64,000 bases of DNA from Membranipora membranacea (lineage: Eukaryota; Bryozoa; Gymnolaemata; Cheilostomatida; Membraniporidae). Positions 1 through 12,240 of the stretch are shown here, one piece after another (position 1 is the first letter of the stretch; each line of letters begins with the position of its first letter). The notes under the pieces are model-generated. The model did no database searches. It saw nothing but the letters and a program-made list of their open reading frames with translations, and was not told where the DNA came from. The translations under genes and the position numbers were made by a program. Location: contig OU612072.1 in NCBI GenBank assembly GCA_914767715.1, forward strand, positions 16,740,001 to 16,804,000. Direction: 5' to 3'.

Positions 1-446
1 GCTTTCTCCTGTTGTTCAGAATATGCTAGTTGAGCTTGTTTGTTATGAGACTACTATGCTTTGTAAATGATGCCAAGTTAGGCTACTCTGTGGCAAATTA
101 AATTATATTATATACACATAGTCATACATAGGTCTACATACATGCATGCATACAGAGATGGTATTTAGACGGTCTACCTAGTCTACAACCCATTGAATAA
201 TAATAAGTCAGTAGTAATTAACTGTTAATATTAATGTTACGAGCCTCTACTTTCAATGACAGTCTGACCATAGCTGGTCCACTGTACTATTTCCTATATG
301 TGTAACATCTATACGCTCAGATCACAACCACATCATATCCCCTGTACAGAAGCGGGCCCCAAGCCCAATAATTGTACTCAAGGCATGTAATCACAACCCG
401 CTATGACTAATGATAATCATTTTCTATTGTTGTAGGGCAGCGTACA
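1..446. other. 5' flank with no recognised gene
   Basis: No coding stretch or repeat family is recognised here. A pyrimidine-rich segment ending in TAG at 433-435 lies just before the first ATG at 447, so an untranslated 5' exon could splice in here. Nothing else supports a function. Confidence 0.4.
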
Positions 447-1932
447 ATGGCTACTGAGGTCGATGGATGGATGGATGAGGATCTTGAAGATTTCTATGAG
501 ATTTTGGACAGTTCCGTACCTGTATGTATGCATCTACTTAACTATGAAAATATATTTATAAGTTTAGAGCACTTCCCAAAAATGGCTCAGATTTACTCAC
601 ATTCACTGCAAGTAGGCCTACATGTATCAGGAAAGGTCGACGCCTCTGTTGTTTCAACCCCTTGCTGCAATGTAACTGTATCAAGTTTATTCTTGTAATG
701 TTGATAGATAAGTGAGCAGTGCTCCACAGTACACCAAGAGGCAATCAGATGCTCAAAATGTACGAAGTGTAAAAAGTGTGTACCGAAGGAGTACAAGTGC
801 CCTGAGCCTGAGTGTACTAAAGTGTACAAAGCTGAAGGATGGTTGAAAAGACATCTTCAATCCCTTCATGGTAGGCATAGTGCATACCTGTCTTCATGGT
901 CCTAAACATTGTTTCAATAATATATTAAGATAAATTTAAAGGTGTGTATTTTTAACACTATTAGTTTACATAGCTAGCTAGGCCTATTATATTATATGCA
1001 CGTAAACATGCATACCCGCCAAAGCGAGCATAATCTTTGCTTTTCTTAATTATACCTCTGTGAGAACTGTCTCTTTAGTGAAGTTCATGCAGCGGTTAAA
1101 TTTGTTTCCCTTTGATATAATTGCAGGTCAAACAGAATGCTCGACTTCTTACTATACACCTATTACAGATGATCAGCAAGCTATTCAGATTTACAATGAC
1201 ACTATTACTCTAATGAGATCAGATTCTCTATTCTCTCTATCGCCAGATTCACAGCAGATGATTACACAGATTCAACACCTACCACAATCAGACTATATAA
1301 CTATTATCAATTTCGTTTCCTCTAAGAAGACTGTACATTCAATCACCAATCCGTCATCACTACCCAATCATATCTATTTTCATTTCGAACGATTCATCAC
1401 TAAATCATTAGGTAAACTTCATCAACATAATACTGATTCTTCTTTACAACTTGATTCTATTTTACAATCCAATGATACTGTAGAGGGAATATATTATGTA
1501 GGGGGTTTTATATTAAGAAAACTGAAGAAGATGACGGGTTGGACTAACGAGGAGCTCGAGCAGCTGACACTCTGGTCTATCCCTAGTGAGACTGGAGTAC
1601 CAAGTACATGGAACGATTTGATTAGTCGGGGGGGGGGGGGTTTGTTAGACATTAGTTCAGATTTATTTCAACTGTTAAAACTCATGGACAAAATCGCTAC
1701 CGCTTACTTAAATAATATTAATAGGAACTGTAATTTAACTCAGATGATCATGAAATGTATTCTTCAACAACCGGAAATCAAATCTATGACTTGTAGAACT
1801 AGTACAGACCTCATTTATGCGATAGCTGAGTTTTTCACCAGAGTACGTTGCAAAGCATTTGTCAAAGGAAAAGTCAATTACCTCTCAACTAGTCTAAGAC
1901 AAAATCTAATGGGATTACATGGTGCATCATAA
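447..1932 (+). CDS. C2H2 zinc-finger protein with transposase-tail-like C-terminal domain
   Basis: Three exons fit in phase: 447-521 (25 aa, acidic, donor GTATGT), 720-870 (donor GTAGGC) and 1126-1932 (acceptor TTGCAG, stop TAA). The split glycine codon G|GT joins exons 2 and 3 exactly. Exon 2 encodes a cysteine-rich stretch followed by a classic finger, C-x4-C-x12-H-x4-H, preceded by CxxCxxxxC-type spacing. Exon 3 (268 aa) carries YYVGGFILRKLKK and, further on, GGGGLLDISSDLF and IAEFFTRVRCKAFVKGK. These resemble the tail shared by several animal cut-and-paste transposases (the Y-V-A-G-Y-x-x-R-K-L and GGL-x-x-PS motifs). No DDE catalytic core is seen, so this may be a domesticated or decayed transposase tail fused to a DNA-binding finger. 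A G12 homopolymer near 1628 sits in exon 3 and is prone to sequencing error. Start and exon-2 acceptor are the weakest points. Exact function unknown. Confidence 0.6.
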
Positions 1933-2084
1933 TTTTTTAATATCTGTTTAAATGTTTACTTTTAACATATCCTACGGTTAAGGTTGGCAGTGATGTATCC
2001 AACACACATTATATAATAATAAACTTATTGCGTATTAGCACTTGTATCATCAATAAAGCTATAGATTCTCTGAACACTGTCTGA

Positions 2085-5000
2085 TTATAAAGTTAGTTTT
2101 TTTGGTGGTTTCCTGGCTCTCTTTGGCGTTGGCTGCTCGCTTACACGGAGCTTTGGCTTTGCTCCAGTTGTTGTGTTTCCCGTCTTCAAGTCCCTCTGGG
2201 CGGACTTAGTGACAGAATGGAGGCGTGTAAAGCTGTTGAATTGAGCCATTGTGGGGGCATTGTTGCTACCTGTAGAGTTTCTTACTCTGCTGAAATACTG
2301 TTCTGTAGGGTCCTGACACAGAAGTTTCTCAGTCAGAATGAATGAGTAGCCCTCTGCCAACAGATCTTTCGAGAGCTTCATAAAACTCATGCCTGAAATG
2401 TGCGAAGAAGATTATAAATAATATTTGGCAGCATAGGTGTGAATTGATACAAATACTATTAACCAACTTACACCAATTTAGATTAGTCTCCCCTAGCTCT
2501 AAAAATGGTAGCGGTGAGGACAGAGTGCATAGCTTTTGATGAAATGAGAGATAATAAGCCATAACAGTAAATATAAAGCCACAAACCAGTGGATATATAT
2601 TGAGAACCACAAAGTGGGTTTGCATGCATAGTTATATCAGCTCTGGTTAACAAACTAACAGATATAGAGTGTGATCAAGGAGTTCTGTAGCTCCCTGTTG
2701 TGTTGACATCATTTCTATCTACGGTACAGATGCATAGTTATTAGGTCAAAGTCATACTTGCTACGGGATGACCCAGGCTGTCCGACTGTATCTGATTAAA
2801 TATTTACATGTTATTTTCCAGCCATCCCTAGTAGCTGGGCTCAAAAGACACTTAGCACTGTCTTCTGCGCTCATCTGCTTGCCGGCCACTTCCGTCTCCC
2901 AATCATTTAGCCAGGCGATGAAACCCTCAACATACTAAAATTAAGAGTGGGACTCAGTGTAGGTATATCACTAACTTATCTTGACTTTATCTATTATTGA
3001 CTTTTTAGATATGATCCAAGCTCTGGAAATAAATGTTCTGCACGGGTAGAAAATAAGGTCACTTGAAATGATAAGAGTTGTCTGCTCAATATCCCTGTGA
3101 ACACAACTGCAAAAGTGCATGCTAACCAGGGATTGGACTATATCAACAGCAAAAACATGACAATTGGTGGGTTGCTTGCTTATTTTGCTCTGTATTTACC
3201 TCAAAGCGCCAGTCATCAGAACTGTCAGCGGACTCTTGTACTTGTTCCTCGAACGTGCTCCCTCGTTTCTAGACCTCATATTCAGTATATCAAATACATA
3301 GTTGATGTAACGTAGCAGCTCCACTGTGCTATCGTACTCATCGTTTTTGAGATTTTGTAAGGCTTTATATGTGCGTCTACTGAGAACCTTGAAAGAATTA
3401 AGGGAGGATTAATGTAGAGCAAAGACAATTGTCAAATGCAGTCCTCAGTGAGTGAAGGAAAAGTATCGATACTTATTACTACTAACACACTCGATGTGAT
3501 ATGATCAGCAGCCAAAATGCTGCCATAGCAAACAACCAAACGTCCTGCCTCAGACAATCTCTTTGTTAACAAGCCTGAAGTGTTTACCTCTTTATCATTG
3601 ATGACAAAATAACAAAGTCATACCAAAGCTAGAACTGAAACTCGCAGCTTGGGTGTGAGATTTTGGGCTCAACAGGATTCCAACAGATTAAACCTTTTCG
3701 TTTGATTGATTTACATTTGCGATTCTCAGGAAATCAACTGACCTGTACCGCATACTTCACTTTCATTCGTGAATAGCTTTGGAGATGGATATGTTGCTTG
3801 GTAAGATGATGTGTTGTGGAAATAACTCCTGCTTCCCTGCTATCAACTAGCTGCGTGATATGGTACCAGTATATATGTTTTTCCTTTTAACTGAAGAAAA
3901 ACAATAGATGACTGTGAAGTGGCGTGAATGAACAGAGAGAGAGAGAGAGAGAGGGAGGGAGGGAGGGAGGGAGGGAGGGGGGGGAGGGAGGGGGAGAGAG
4001 AGAGAGAGAGAGAGAGAGGCATCAATACATGATGATGCTAGGATACCCTCAACCCAGGTGACTGTTGATAGATACTAGAACACTACGCTAAATCCCACAC
4101 CTAGGTTGCTATTGTCCTCCAGTTTCAGCTAACTCAGTAGCACGCATAGTTATGATCTAGACAAGACAAGACACAATCCGCCAAACAATTTAAACTTTCA
4201 GTGGTGTGCAAATGCCAAAACAAAAAGTGTCAACAATTTGTATATATCATTCATCTTGTTATGTTAGGCCAAGGAGTTCGAAAAGCTCAGTTCCCTTGTT
4301 AGGCTCAAGGAAATTCCAAAGAGTTATGTGCTTACTATCAGTTGCCGATTAGAGTTTGGTCCAGATCTCTCCAGGCAGTTCCTCAATGTTTTCACCAGAT
4401 GACATGTATTATAAGCTCTATAGGTCACAGAGTCGTCAGGAAAATCGGACTTGTGCAGGTTATTAAACTTTCTGTTGGTAGCCGCACCGTCAGAAACAGC
4501 GATCCTCACCCTAAATCCTGCCAGCTCTAAATTTGCAACAGTTTCCCAAAACCTGAGATACAGTCCTTCTGCATTTAATGAGGATGTGGCATACGTGCCG
4601 ACAACGCTCTGCAAATCGCTCTTCAGGCCTCTGATCTGAAATGCCAGGGCATGTGTCGCGATTTTCTCTAATGATTTAGAAGTCACATCTAGCAAGGAAT
4701 CAGCATCTAAAGTGTCAACATAGCCAGTCAGTTTTCCACTGTGAGGGCAATACACCAGGCCCTCCTTGACCTTCATCTCATCAAAACATAGGGCTACATC
4801 TTGCTGGCCATACTTTTGAGCGACGTTCATGATCTCATAACACTGAGTGCCAGTCTCCATTTGCCTAAATGCCACATAGTCTCTTAGCGTTCTTTCTGAT
4901 GGTAGATTGACAACCTCGCTATCCTGCATGTATTGATATGCTGCCTTTGATTTGTTGTGTACAACCAGACACCATCGGATAATGCTTGGGTGCCATCTCA

Positions 5001-7139
5001 TCAATGCAGACTTGTTTACGCTGTTAGCTTTGAGCTGCTGTTCAAGGAACAGCTTCTTCATAGAATCGGGTTCAAACTGGCTCACACTACTACTTATTAG
5101 TGACTGACACAGATCACTGGTTTCTGTTTCTACAGATATGGGTTCACACTCTATTAGTTTTGCCAACCTGGCACTAAGTCTTTTGCACTCAGATGTCTTG
5201 CTGTTAATTTCTTTACGCATCTTTCTCGACCGCGTTAGCAACTCTTCCTTTGAGAGGGACTTTAGCTGCACCTTAGAGGATGGATCTACCCTTGACACTT
5301 GAGATGTACTCTGTTCTTTACTGCGAATTATTCTCTTCTGCATGGCCTTTCGTGCTTTTAAACATGGAGGGCAGCGGGTAGACTGGGTTGTACTCTCAAG
5401 TAAAACAGTGCAGCCAGTTGAGTATACTGCAGCTGATGCAATGTTCAAATCAGTATTACCTTGGCAGCTCTTACACTGCGCCACTGCTTTTAATGTCTCT
5501 GAGGGAGATTTGTTGTCCCATGGTACGACTCTATCATTGATAGTCACAGTGACAGACTTAGTTTCTATATCGTAAACAACCTGCCTGGTTAGTTCCATCT
5601 TACCTGTTAACAGAGAATATGTATGGGAATGGTCTTAATTTAAATGGTCAAATTGTTGATCAGGATGAGCCACACAATAATATGAAATGATAATATGCTG
5701 CGTCATAGCCTAAGTTATGGATAGTCCACCAATGAGACACGGTGAGAACATACTTGTACAATTCAATGTGCTCCAATATAGGCCTAAAAGAAAGTGTCAG
5801 GAAGTGTAAGTGCCGCCTCATTTATTATTTTTATCATGTCAGGTTACAATTTTAGATGGACCTCATCAACAGCCGTAGACTACCCAACTCGTTGTTCCCA
5901 TTATCTAATAGGTGAGTTTTGAGGTTCTGCCCCTCAACAACTGTTCAAGAAGGTCCATCTATGAGAAAATGACATAGCACCAAATCGTATCAAAAGCAGA
6001 TCTATTTAGGGTTTTGTGGTTTGGGTTCTTTGATTTTCAAAATTTCCATTTTCAAGTTGTCACGGAATCAGCAAAACCAATCTCTCAGAAACTATCTAAA
6101 TTTGACTATTTGATTCAACTTGCATATTCTCTGTTGCTGGCTTCAAAGAACCTACTTGGCTGCACAAAGAATCTCATCTACATAATCATTCAATGATCTA
6201 AGATCTACACGTATCATCGTAGAGTTGTTTATATCATATGCGATATTTATAGAGTCACACCCTGGTCACACTCACAGCATGAATCTGATGAAGACGCAAC
6301 TCTCTATATTACAAAGTTATATTACAACTTCTAAAGTGAGATGATGATAGCAACCACCAAACCATGCCAGTTATGTACAAATCAAACACCAAGGACACTA
6401 GAGCACCATTGTTAGAGGATTTGTTATTATGATTAATTGCGAGTACTGAGATGACGTGACTGGTAGGTCTACACATTCGACAGATGACACACATAGGAAA
6501 GAAATCATGTTAGCTATGTTATAATTTAATCTAGTGGTTAATAATGTTACAACAAATATTATAGACAAGGCTCACCGTACCCTACCTACTACTACAATCA
6601 TTTTGGTGTTGGGATGGTGTACATGCTTATACTTACCTGTGATCACCTAGAAGCAAAATATAAATACACATCTGAACAATAATGAGCACCCTCAGACTAT
6701 CACCATTGGTGATGAGTGTCAATGGCAGGCAGATCTATTAAGTTGTGGAAAATTGAGTGGACTTGTTATTACTTACTACTACTAATAACAACAAGTTACA
6801 ATTGATCCAAAAATCAAACTAACTTCTAATTACTTGCTACAACTTGAATTTCAATTAATGTAATCCTTCATCACACACACAGACAAACTTAGAAACCTCA
6901 TGACTGACCAAGAGCAAGACAGTGCATCTGAACTTACTGTCTGGTCCATCACTCTTTGAACTTATGATTGCATAGCCAATGAGTTTAGAGTCGAGGCTGA
7001 TCCTTGTGAATCCTAGCTGCAATGCTTGATTATCTAGTCCATCCTCCCATCCACCTTCATCAGAGGTCTCCTTTGAAGTGACTGGAATAGGATAGTTGAC
7101 TCTCTTCTTTCTCACTGTTAATCTGTACTTGTATGGCAT
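2085..7139 (-). pseudogene. P-element-like (THAP9-type) transposase gene, one frameshift
   Basis: Six minus-strand exons: 7139-6938, 5603-4336, 3883-3743 (or from 3890), 3387-3200, 2934-2808 and 2392-2085 (stop). The phases join exactly: A|GT between exons 1 and 2, phase 0 across exons 2-3-4, T|GC between exons 5 and 6. Exon 2 carries CxxC pairs (CKSC, CPPC), a leucine-rich coiled coil, then the RNase H-like core with FDEMKVKEG, SDGAATNRKFN and CHLVKTLRN. Exon 3 has WYHITQLVD and SYSRMKVKYAVQ. Exon 4 has NYVFDILNMRS, and exon 5 YVEGFIAWLNDWE. Exon 6 has GYSFILTEKL, QDPTEQYFSRVR and NNAPTMAQF, which mark the conserved P-transposase C-terminus. In exon 4 the conserved SSDDWRFE lies in another frame from the upstream part, so a 1-base deletion (or 2-base insertion) sits near 3240-3300. 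With that base the product would be about 744 aa. No THAP finger is seen; exon 1 (basic MPYKYRLTVRKKR start) replaces it. TIRs were not found. Confidence 0.75.
3935..4017. repeat. GA/GGGA microsatellite
   Basis: A purine-only tract of GA dinucleotides flanking GGGA tetranucleotides lies in the intron between transposase exons 2 and 3. It is a simple repeat. The open frames across it on the other strand (serine/proline/leucine-rich) are artefacts. Confidence 0.9.
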
Positions 7140-8649
7140 GATTAAGTAATTTATCTGATCATCAAATTCACAAAATTAAGGAAAATGTGAGCAGAGAGGG
7201 ACTTCCTGTCAATAAGAAGTACAACTTGAGTTGCTGTAATAATTTTGATCAACTGTCCAATCAGCAATTTATCAAGATGGGCTCTACCACAAATTTCCTA
7301 AAGTGTTTGAACGTTTTGAAAAGAAACTAAACTAAGTAGCAGAGAGATATAGATAGCACTCAGGTATAGCCCATGTTTCAAACTATAGTCTAGTTTTACC
7401 TGGGACTCCAAAGCCCTCTGCTACTCATATGAGAAGGGAAAGTTCGACTGCAGACATGGCCATAAATTTGCCTCATAATTTGGTAATCAATTGTGATAAA
7501 CTACCAGATGGGCTGGTATGTCACATAAACTGGGATCGCTGCCAGAAGATTGAATATCAATGGTGTGAGACCAGTAATTGCAACTTGTATAGATTTTAGC
7601 TTGCTTGATGGTTTTGAATGGTCATCTACTTCTTGTAATCTAGGCAACTATAATTTGCTAGCTCAAGGGTTTAATCTTGTAACCAGGAGATTATACTATA
7701 GAAATACTAAGTAGATATCTTTCCAACTCTAGCTATTAATCCTTGCTTATATTGCCTGGTTTTATAAACTGGTTAGAGAACCTTGTTTATCAATCCTGGT
7801 TTATATTGCCTTGTTGTTTCATAAACTGGTTAGAGAACCTTGTTTATTAATCCTTGTTCCTTGTTCCAATAATAAGTGAGTTTATTATCCAGTAATCCTT
7901 GTATTGTAGTGTAAGAGTGAGAAGCTAGAGAGTTCTACTTAATCAAGGCCCAGTATGCTCCTTATATACTGGGGGAACAATAGGAGCGCACACAATCTAA
8001 TCAAATAAAAGATTAGCCAATAATAGCGGCTGTATCAGTCTTATAAAGCATGAGTGGAATTGGCCCAAAGTAATACTATGATTCACTTGAGTGCATCTAT
8101 TTAAACAAAGGAGCTGGCCTTAATACAAAAGATAAACATTGAGTGCATAGCATACACTCATAGCGTTCTCATCACAATGGCGGTTTTCATCAGTCAAATG
8201 TGGTATGTTATGCCTCCCTTTGTCACTTAGGTGTTAGAAAGGGCTTATCTAAGTACTTTCACTACTTTTATCTGGTCTAAGTTCCTCACATGGTTTTTAA
8301 ATGGTGAATGAATGATTTATTTTCAGTCTCTCTATCCCCCATCAAACATTTGCATTGGAATTATAATTCAATACCCTCCAAAAGTGGTTACTATATTACT
8401 AGCTATGTCTCATCTACACTTGTGGTAATTTACATCATGATATATTGTCTCTGGGTGTCTGAATATACCGTTGAGTAAACATGTCAAATATTTTAATAAT
8501 TTTCAGCTGGAGACAGACATATAAAAAGACTGAGGACTTAAATGAATTTTAATAGAGGGACTATATTAGTACAACCCTTGGAAACAGCCTTTTTAAGTCG
8601 CAGGCTACATTTCGTTTCCACTCCCTCTCTGTAACTCCCTGGGTAGAAC
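7140..8649. other. Gene-free stretch upstream of the transposase gene
   Basis: No coding similarity is recognised. The only structure is a tandem duplication of about 55-60 bp at roughly 7748-7855 (two copies around ATAAACTGGTTAGAGAACC). The segment just left of 8642 is not homologous to the DIRS copy at 52400-52600, so the left part of that DIRS copy is missing here. Confidence 0.5.
7748..7855. repeat. Two-copy tandem repeat, ~57 bp unit
   Basis: Two imperfect direct copies of a unit containing TATATTGCC, ATAAACTGGTTAGAGAACC and TTGTTTATCAATCC follow each other, with shorter partial matches on both sides. It is noncoding. Confidence 0.7.
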
Positions 8650-10455
8650 CATAGAGTTATTATATACTCTAGAGTGGACAATGTGTACAAAAATAGCATC
8701 AGTTTTTGTCCTACTTAATTATTGCGAAATCCATGACGCGACGCAATCTGCTTGTGCAGGGCCTGTGCCTGTATCATATAATTTATCATTGAGAATTTAG
8801 GAATTGGGTACGAAAATTTAAGTTTTAGAGCACTTAAAGCCATTTTTTCGGAAAAATTTTCATGGCACACTATGTGGAACACTTGTAGGTATTTTCACTT
8901 GCAGCCATTGGAAAATAAGCCAAAGCCCCAACCGCAAACACATCATTGTGATGAAAATGAATTACTGGGCTAGCTTGTTTTTTCTACTGCCACTTGCCAG
9001 CCATACAAGCTGTGTCCTGTCCTCTTACTCATCTCATATGTTACACATTCAGTGGGTTTTTTTATTTTTGATTAAATGAAGTACGAGTAGCCTGTGAACA
9101 AGTGATCGGAGGTGTAAAAGTTTGCAGTTTGCCTCATTTTCAGTCACAGTGTACATAATGTCAAGATTCAGATTTGCTCTCCAGATAACATTACTTTATT
9201 GAGGGTATTATTATAAGCTTCTTGGTTTCTTATGTCAAAGAAGATCAATTAAGATTGGTGCTAAAACCAGATGTGGTGTTACTGTCAGTCCTCATTGCTC
9301 ATAAGATCACTTTCTGGTTGCCTCTCTTATATTTTCATAGCATCAATCCATTTCTGCCGGAGAATCACAGCTGTATGAAATGCTAACTCTGGTCATTTCA
9401 AAGGATTGAACACTACTACACTGATCCCCCTTCCCTCAAAACTATGCAAACAAATACACATGTATATGTCAACTGCCAGCGCCTTTACTGGAGTATATAC
9501 AAAATATTATATATGATGCTGAAGTTGCCATCTCAACTAATTTACAAACACAAACCAACAACCATAGTCATAATAATCATACCAGAAAATTGTATCAAAC
9601 ATCCACAACGACCGCTCTGAAGCAAATGGTCCCTTATTTCAAGTATGGTGAGAAATCAGAAATATCCGTCCACTTGAAATGTCACATTAGTGAGTGTTTG
9701 TTCTGAAAAATCTGGAGTCAGTCGGGATAGGTATGTATGTGAGTTTTCCATTCAAAGATTTACTTGATACTCAGCGACTTATCTAAAAAGTTTGTTACAA
9801 AATACATTCATTTATATGCTTTCAAAACCTGCTGTGTATGGTTGGATTGTTTTGCGGATTCAAAAACTAGAGGACACCACCGGGGAGGAAATTTAAAGCT
9901 TCAAATGACATAGCCAAATCTAAACGCCGAATCTTAGTCAGAACCGTATGTAAATTGCTTCTGCAAATGGCGGAACTTAGCGGCCGACTTTTAACCTCCA
10001 GTCAGCTTTTCCAAAAGCTATGTGTACATCTTATACTGAACAAATAACATTAACTCACTTGATGGATAACGTATGAGTAAAAGAGACAGAATCCAACTTA
10101 TGGTTGAGAGAAAGGTGGAAAATAACAAGCTAGACCGGTAACTTTTTTTCATCACAATGATGTGTTGGCGGTTGGGGTTTTGGCTTATTTTCATGGGAAA
10201 ACATAGAAAAATTTTCCAATGGCTGCAAGTGAAAATACTACAAGTGTTCCACATGGTGTGACATAAAAAACTTTCCAAGAAAAATGGCTATTAGCGCTCT
10301 AAAACATAAATTTTCATGCTCAATTCCTATATTCTCAATGATGACTTATATGATACAGGCACTAGCCATGCACAACCAGATTGCGTATTCCCAATAATTA
10401 AGTAGGACGTTTTGAGCACTGCATTGTCCACTCTAGAGTATATAATAACTCTATG
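8650..10455. mobile_element. 1.8-kb DNA transposon with ~310-bp terminal inverted repeats
   Basis: Both ends carry CATAGAGTTATTATATACTC in opposite orientation. Similarity continues inward for about 310 bp (8650-8957 against 10145-10455), including the sequence around GGACAATG, GTCCTACTTAAT and TTTTCCAATGG. The 1.2-kb centre has no convincing coding sequence, so the element is non-autonomous. It is flanked by GGTAGAAC on the left and GGTAGACC on the right. The paralogous DIRS copy at about 52609 has a single uninterrupted GGTAGAAC, which supports an 8-bp target duplication with one later change. The duplication length suggests hAT, but the termini are not a typical CAGxG type, so the superfamily is open. 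Confidence 0.8.
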
Positions 10456-10990
10456 GGTAGACCTCTAGGTGAATACTCATGAACACAAAAAAAAACATCA
10501 ATCCACGAGTAGAATGACTCAAGGTTCTTACTATCTTCCACCTCTTCAAATAATCCATCGACAACAGAGAACCTTTTTCTCACCTTATCATCCCTTGCTT
10601 GAGGTTACATCAGCTCAAAGTCGATAAACTCACCTTCACGAATCTTTTTCCGTAGCTTATCATCCACGTGCTCATTTCTCGGATGGGCTGGCACACAGCC
10701 AAAAGATCTCTTTGGATAGGTTGTAACGCTAGACTCTCCAACATCAACTTCTTCCTCATTGCTCTCCTCCACTATTGAAGAAAGCTCTTCCTCCTCTGGG
10801 ATATTCCAGTCCTGATGAGCCGCTGAAGTTGAAGCCACACAGGTTACTTTCTTCATAGGGCCTTTTCCCTTCACCGAAGGTGTGGCCTTTCCTCCTTTCC
10901 CTTTTGCCGGAGCCTTGGCCCTCATAGGCTGCAAAGTGCCGTCATCCGAGGCTGTCCTAGTAGACTCCTATAACGATACCACAATTTTTG
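10456..10990 (-). pseudogene. DIRS-type retrotransposon Gag-like ORF, 3'-truncated (copy 1)
   Basis: This is the paralogue of the better preserved Gag-like ORF at 52322-53169. It retains the basic lysine/proline/alanine-rich N-terminus (AKAPAKGKGGKA), the acidic EEEELSSIVEES segment and the DDKLRKKIREGEFIDF motif. An in-frame TAA interrupts it right after the FELM segment near 10605, where copy 2 reads on (MLPRARDD). Reading resumes to about 10470 and is then cut by the inverted-repeat element ending at 10455. The CCCH zinc-binding C-terminus is absent from this copy. Unlike copy 2, it keeps the seven bases after MKKV that hold the frame. Confidence 0.7.
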
Positions 10991-11303
10991 CAACCGATGA
11001 AGAATGGCAGACTGACACCTTTTTTAGTCGCACTATAACAATAATAACAAACTTATCACCCTAATAATGATTTACAGTATCCTAACTTAAATAACATAAC
11101 TATTATCACCTCAATAATAATAATAATAATAATAATATAATAATATAAGTATCAAGCTAATTGAACTGGCTGATTACACTTAACTAATTACCTTAATAAA
11201 TCAGCAATTAATAACGAGTAAGAAGATTCAGCTCACCCTGGTCCACATGCATAAAACCTGATCCAAAAAATCTCAAAACCACCCCATGGTGGGGAGGGGG
11301 AAT

Positions 11304-11318
11304 GTCGACTAATACGAC
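11304..11318. other. Recurrent hairpin motif, site 1
   Basis: GTCG-ACTAATA-CGAC forms a 4-bp stem with a 7-base loop. On its left lie a G-rich tract and a possible second stem (CCACC...GGTGG at 11279-11292). The same design with changed but still pairing stems occurs at 47123, 50443 and 52202, and a paralogous copy lies at 53390. Confidence 0.5.
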
Positions 11319-11422
11319 TTTAAATTCAATCCAATGAAAGGGGCAAGTGTTCATAATTACATCACCGGTTCGTAGTCCAAACTCACATCAATCAACAGTC
11401 GCAGGTTATAAACGATCCATCT

Positions 11423-11943
11423 TCACCAAAAGTTGTGGTTGATCACCCAAACGATTAAGGCGATGAGGTAATGTATTGCTTGCCGATAACCTTGATGAAG
11501 GAAGTGCACGCCATCAACGTTTCTCCACGCCTGTCGTCGATCCCACAACCAGAATATGACCTGAGGGTTGTAACTAAACCACCCTCCATAATCCCGGCAT
11601 ACTGGCGAGTCCTGGTATTGTAATTAACGTTGGATCGCGGCCACAGTGATGGGATGACCACTGTCTCTGCTCCTTCCTGCAGAATCAGATGAGCTAGGAA
11701 TCCTATCCTATCAGCAAGTTGATAAGGGGAGCACCAACCAGCATCCAAGTCGTTCCTGGCAATCATAAACACCACCAGCCGAAACCCAGCACAACGTCCT
11801 ACTTGCTGTTCTGCCCAGTTGATTCCCGCACCACCTTGCTATATCCATCTCACCGAGACATCAGTGATGTGCTGACCAAGCCAGCGCCTGTGGGGGAACA
11901 TTCTCCCAACATGGGTGTCACCCAAGATCAACACCGTAGCTTC
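11423..11943 (-). pseudogene. SGNH-hydrolase-like ORF of DIRS-type element (copy 1)
   Basis: The exon opens after an AG acceptor at 11945-11944 and, read on the minus strand, holds the order of SGNH esterase blocks. Block I appears as VLILGDTHVGRM, where the usual catalytic serine (GDS) is threonine. Block III is ARND instead of G-x-N-D, and block V, DGVHFL, carries the Asp-x-x-His. An in-frame TAG lies after VSVRWI, and a one-base loss relative to copy 2 near 11575 shifts the frame before block V. The ORF is therefore dead several times over. SGNH-type ORFs are reported in some tyrosine-recombinase retrotransposons. Copy 2 at 53509-54030 has different lesions. Confidence 0.65.
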
Positions 11944-12240
11944 CTTAAAAATAAACTCACCATTGCACTATAATGACCTTCAGGACATGTTGTAACAAAT
12001 TTTATTTGTTTTATTATTTGTTCATATATGTACATCGCAAAGACCTTTGTACCTCAATATGTTAAATGTTACACCACGTCCTGTAAGGCACAAGAAATGA
12101 TCTTTAATTAAGAGTTTAATTAACCAATAATGCTAAATGAAGTTCTGTTGTGCCGCCGGGTAATTAATTCTACCTACAGATACATAAATAATATATATAA
12201 TACATAATAATATAATACGTTAATTTATACCCCTTCACCT

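Noticed and set aside
3843-4025. Serine/proline-rich frame
   Set aside because: It is a translation of the GA/GGGA microsatellite.
10018-10278. 86-codon minus-strand frame
   Set aside because: It lies within the inverted-repeat arm and core of the 1.8-kb transposon, with no conserved partner in the other arm.
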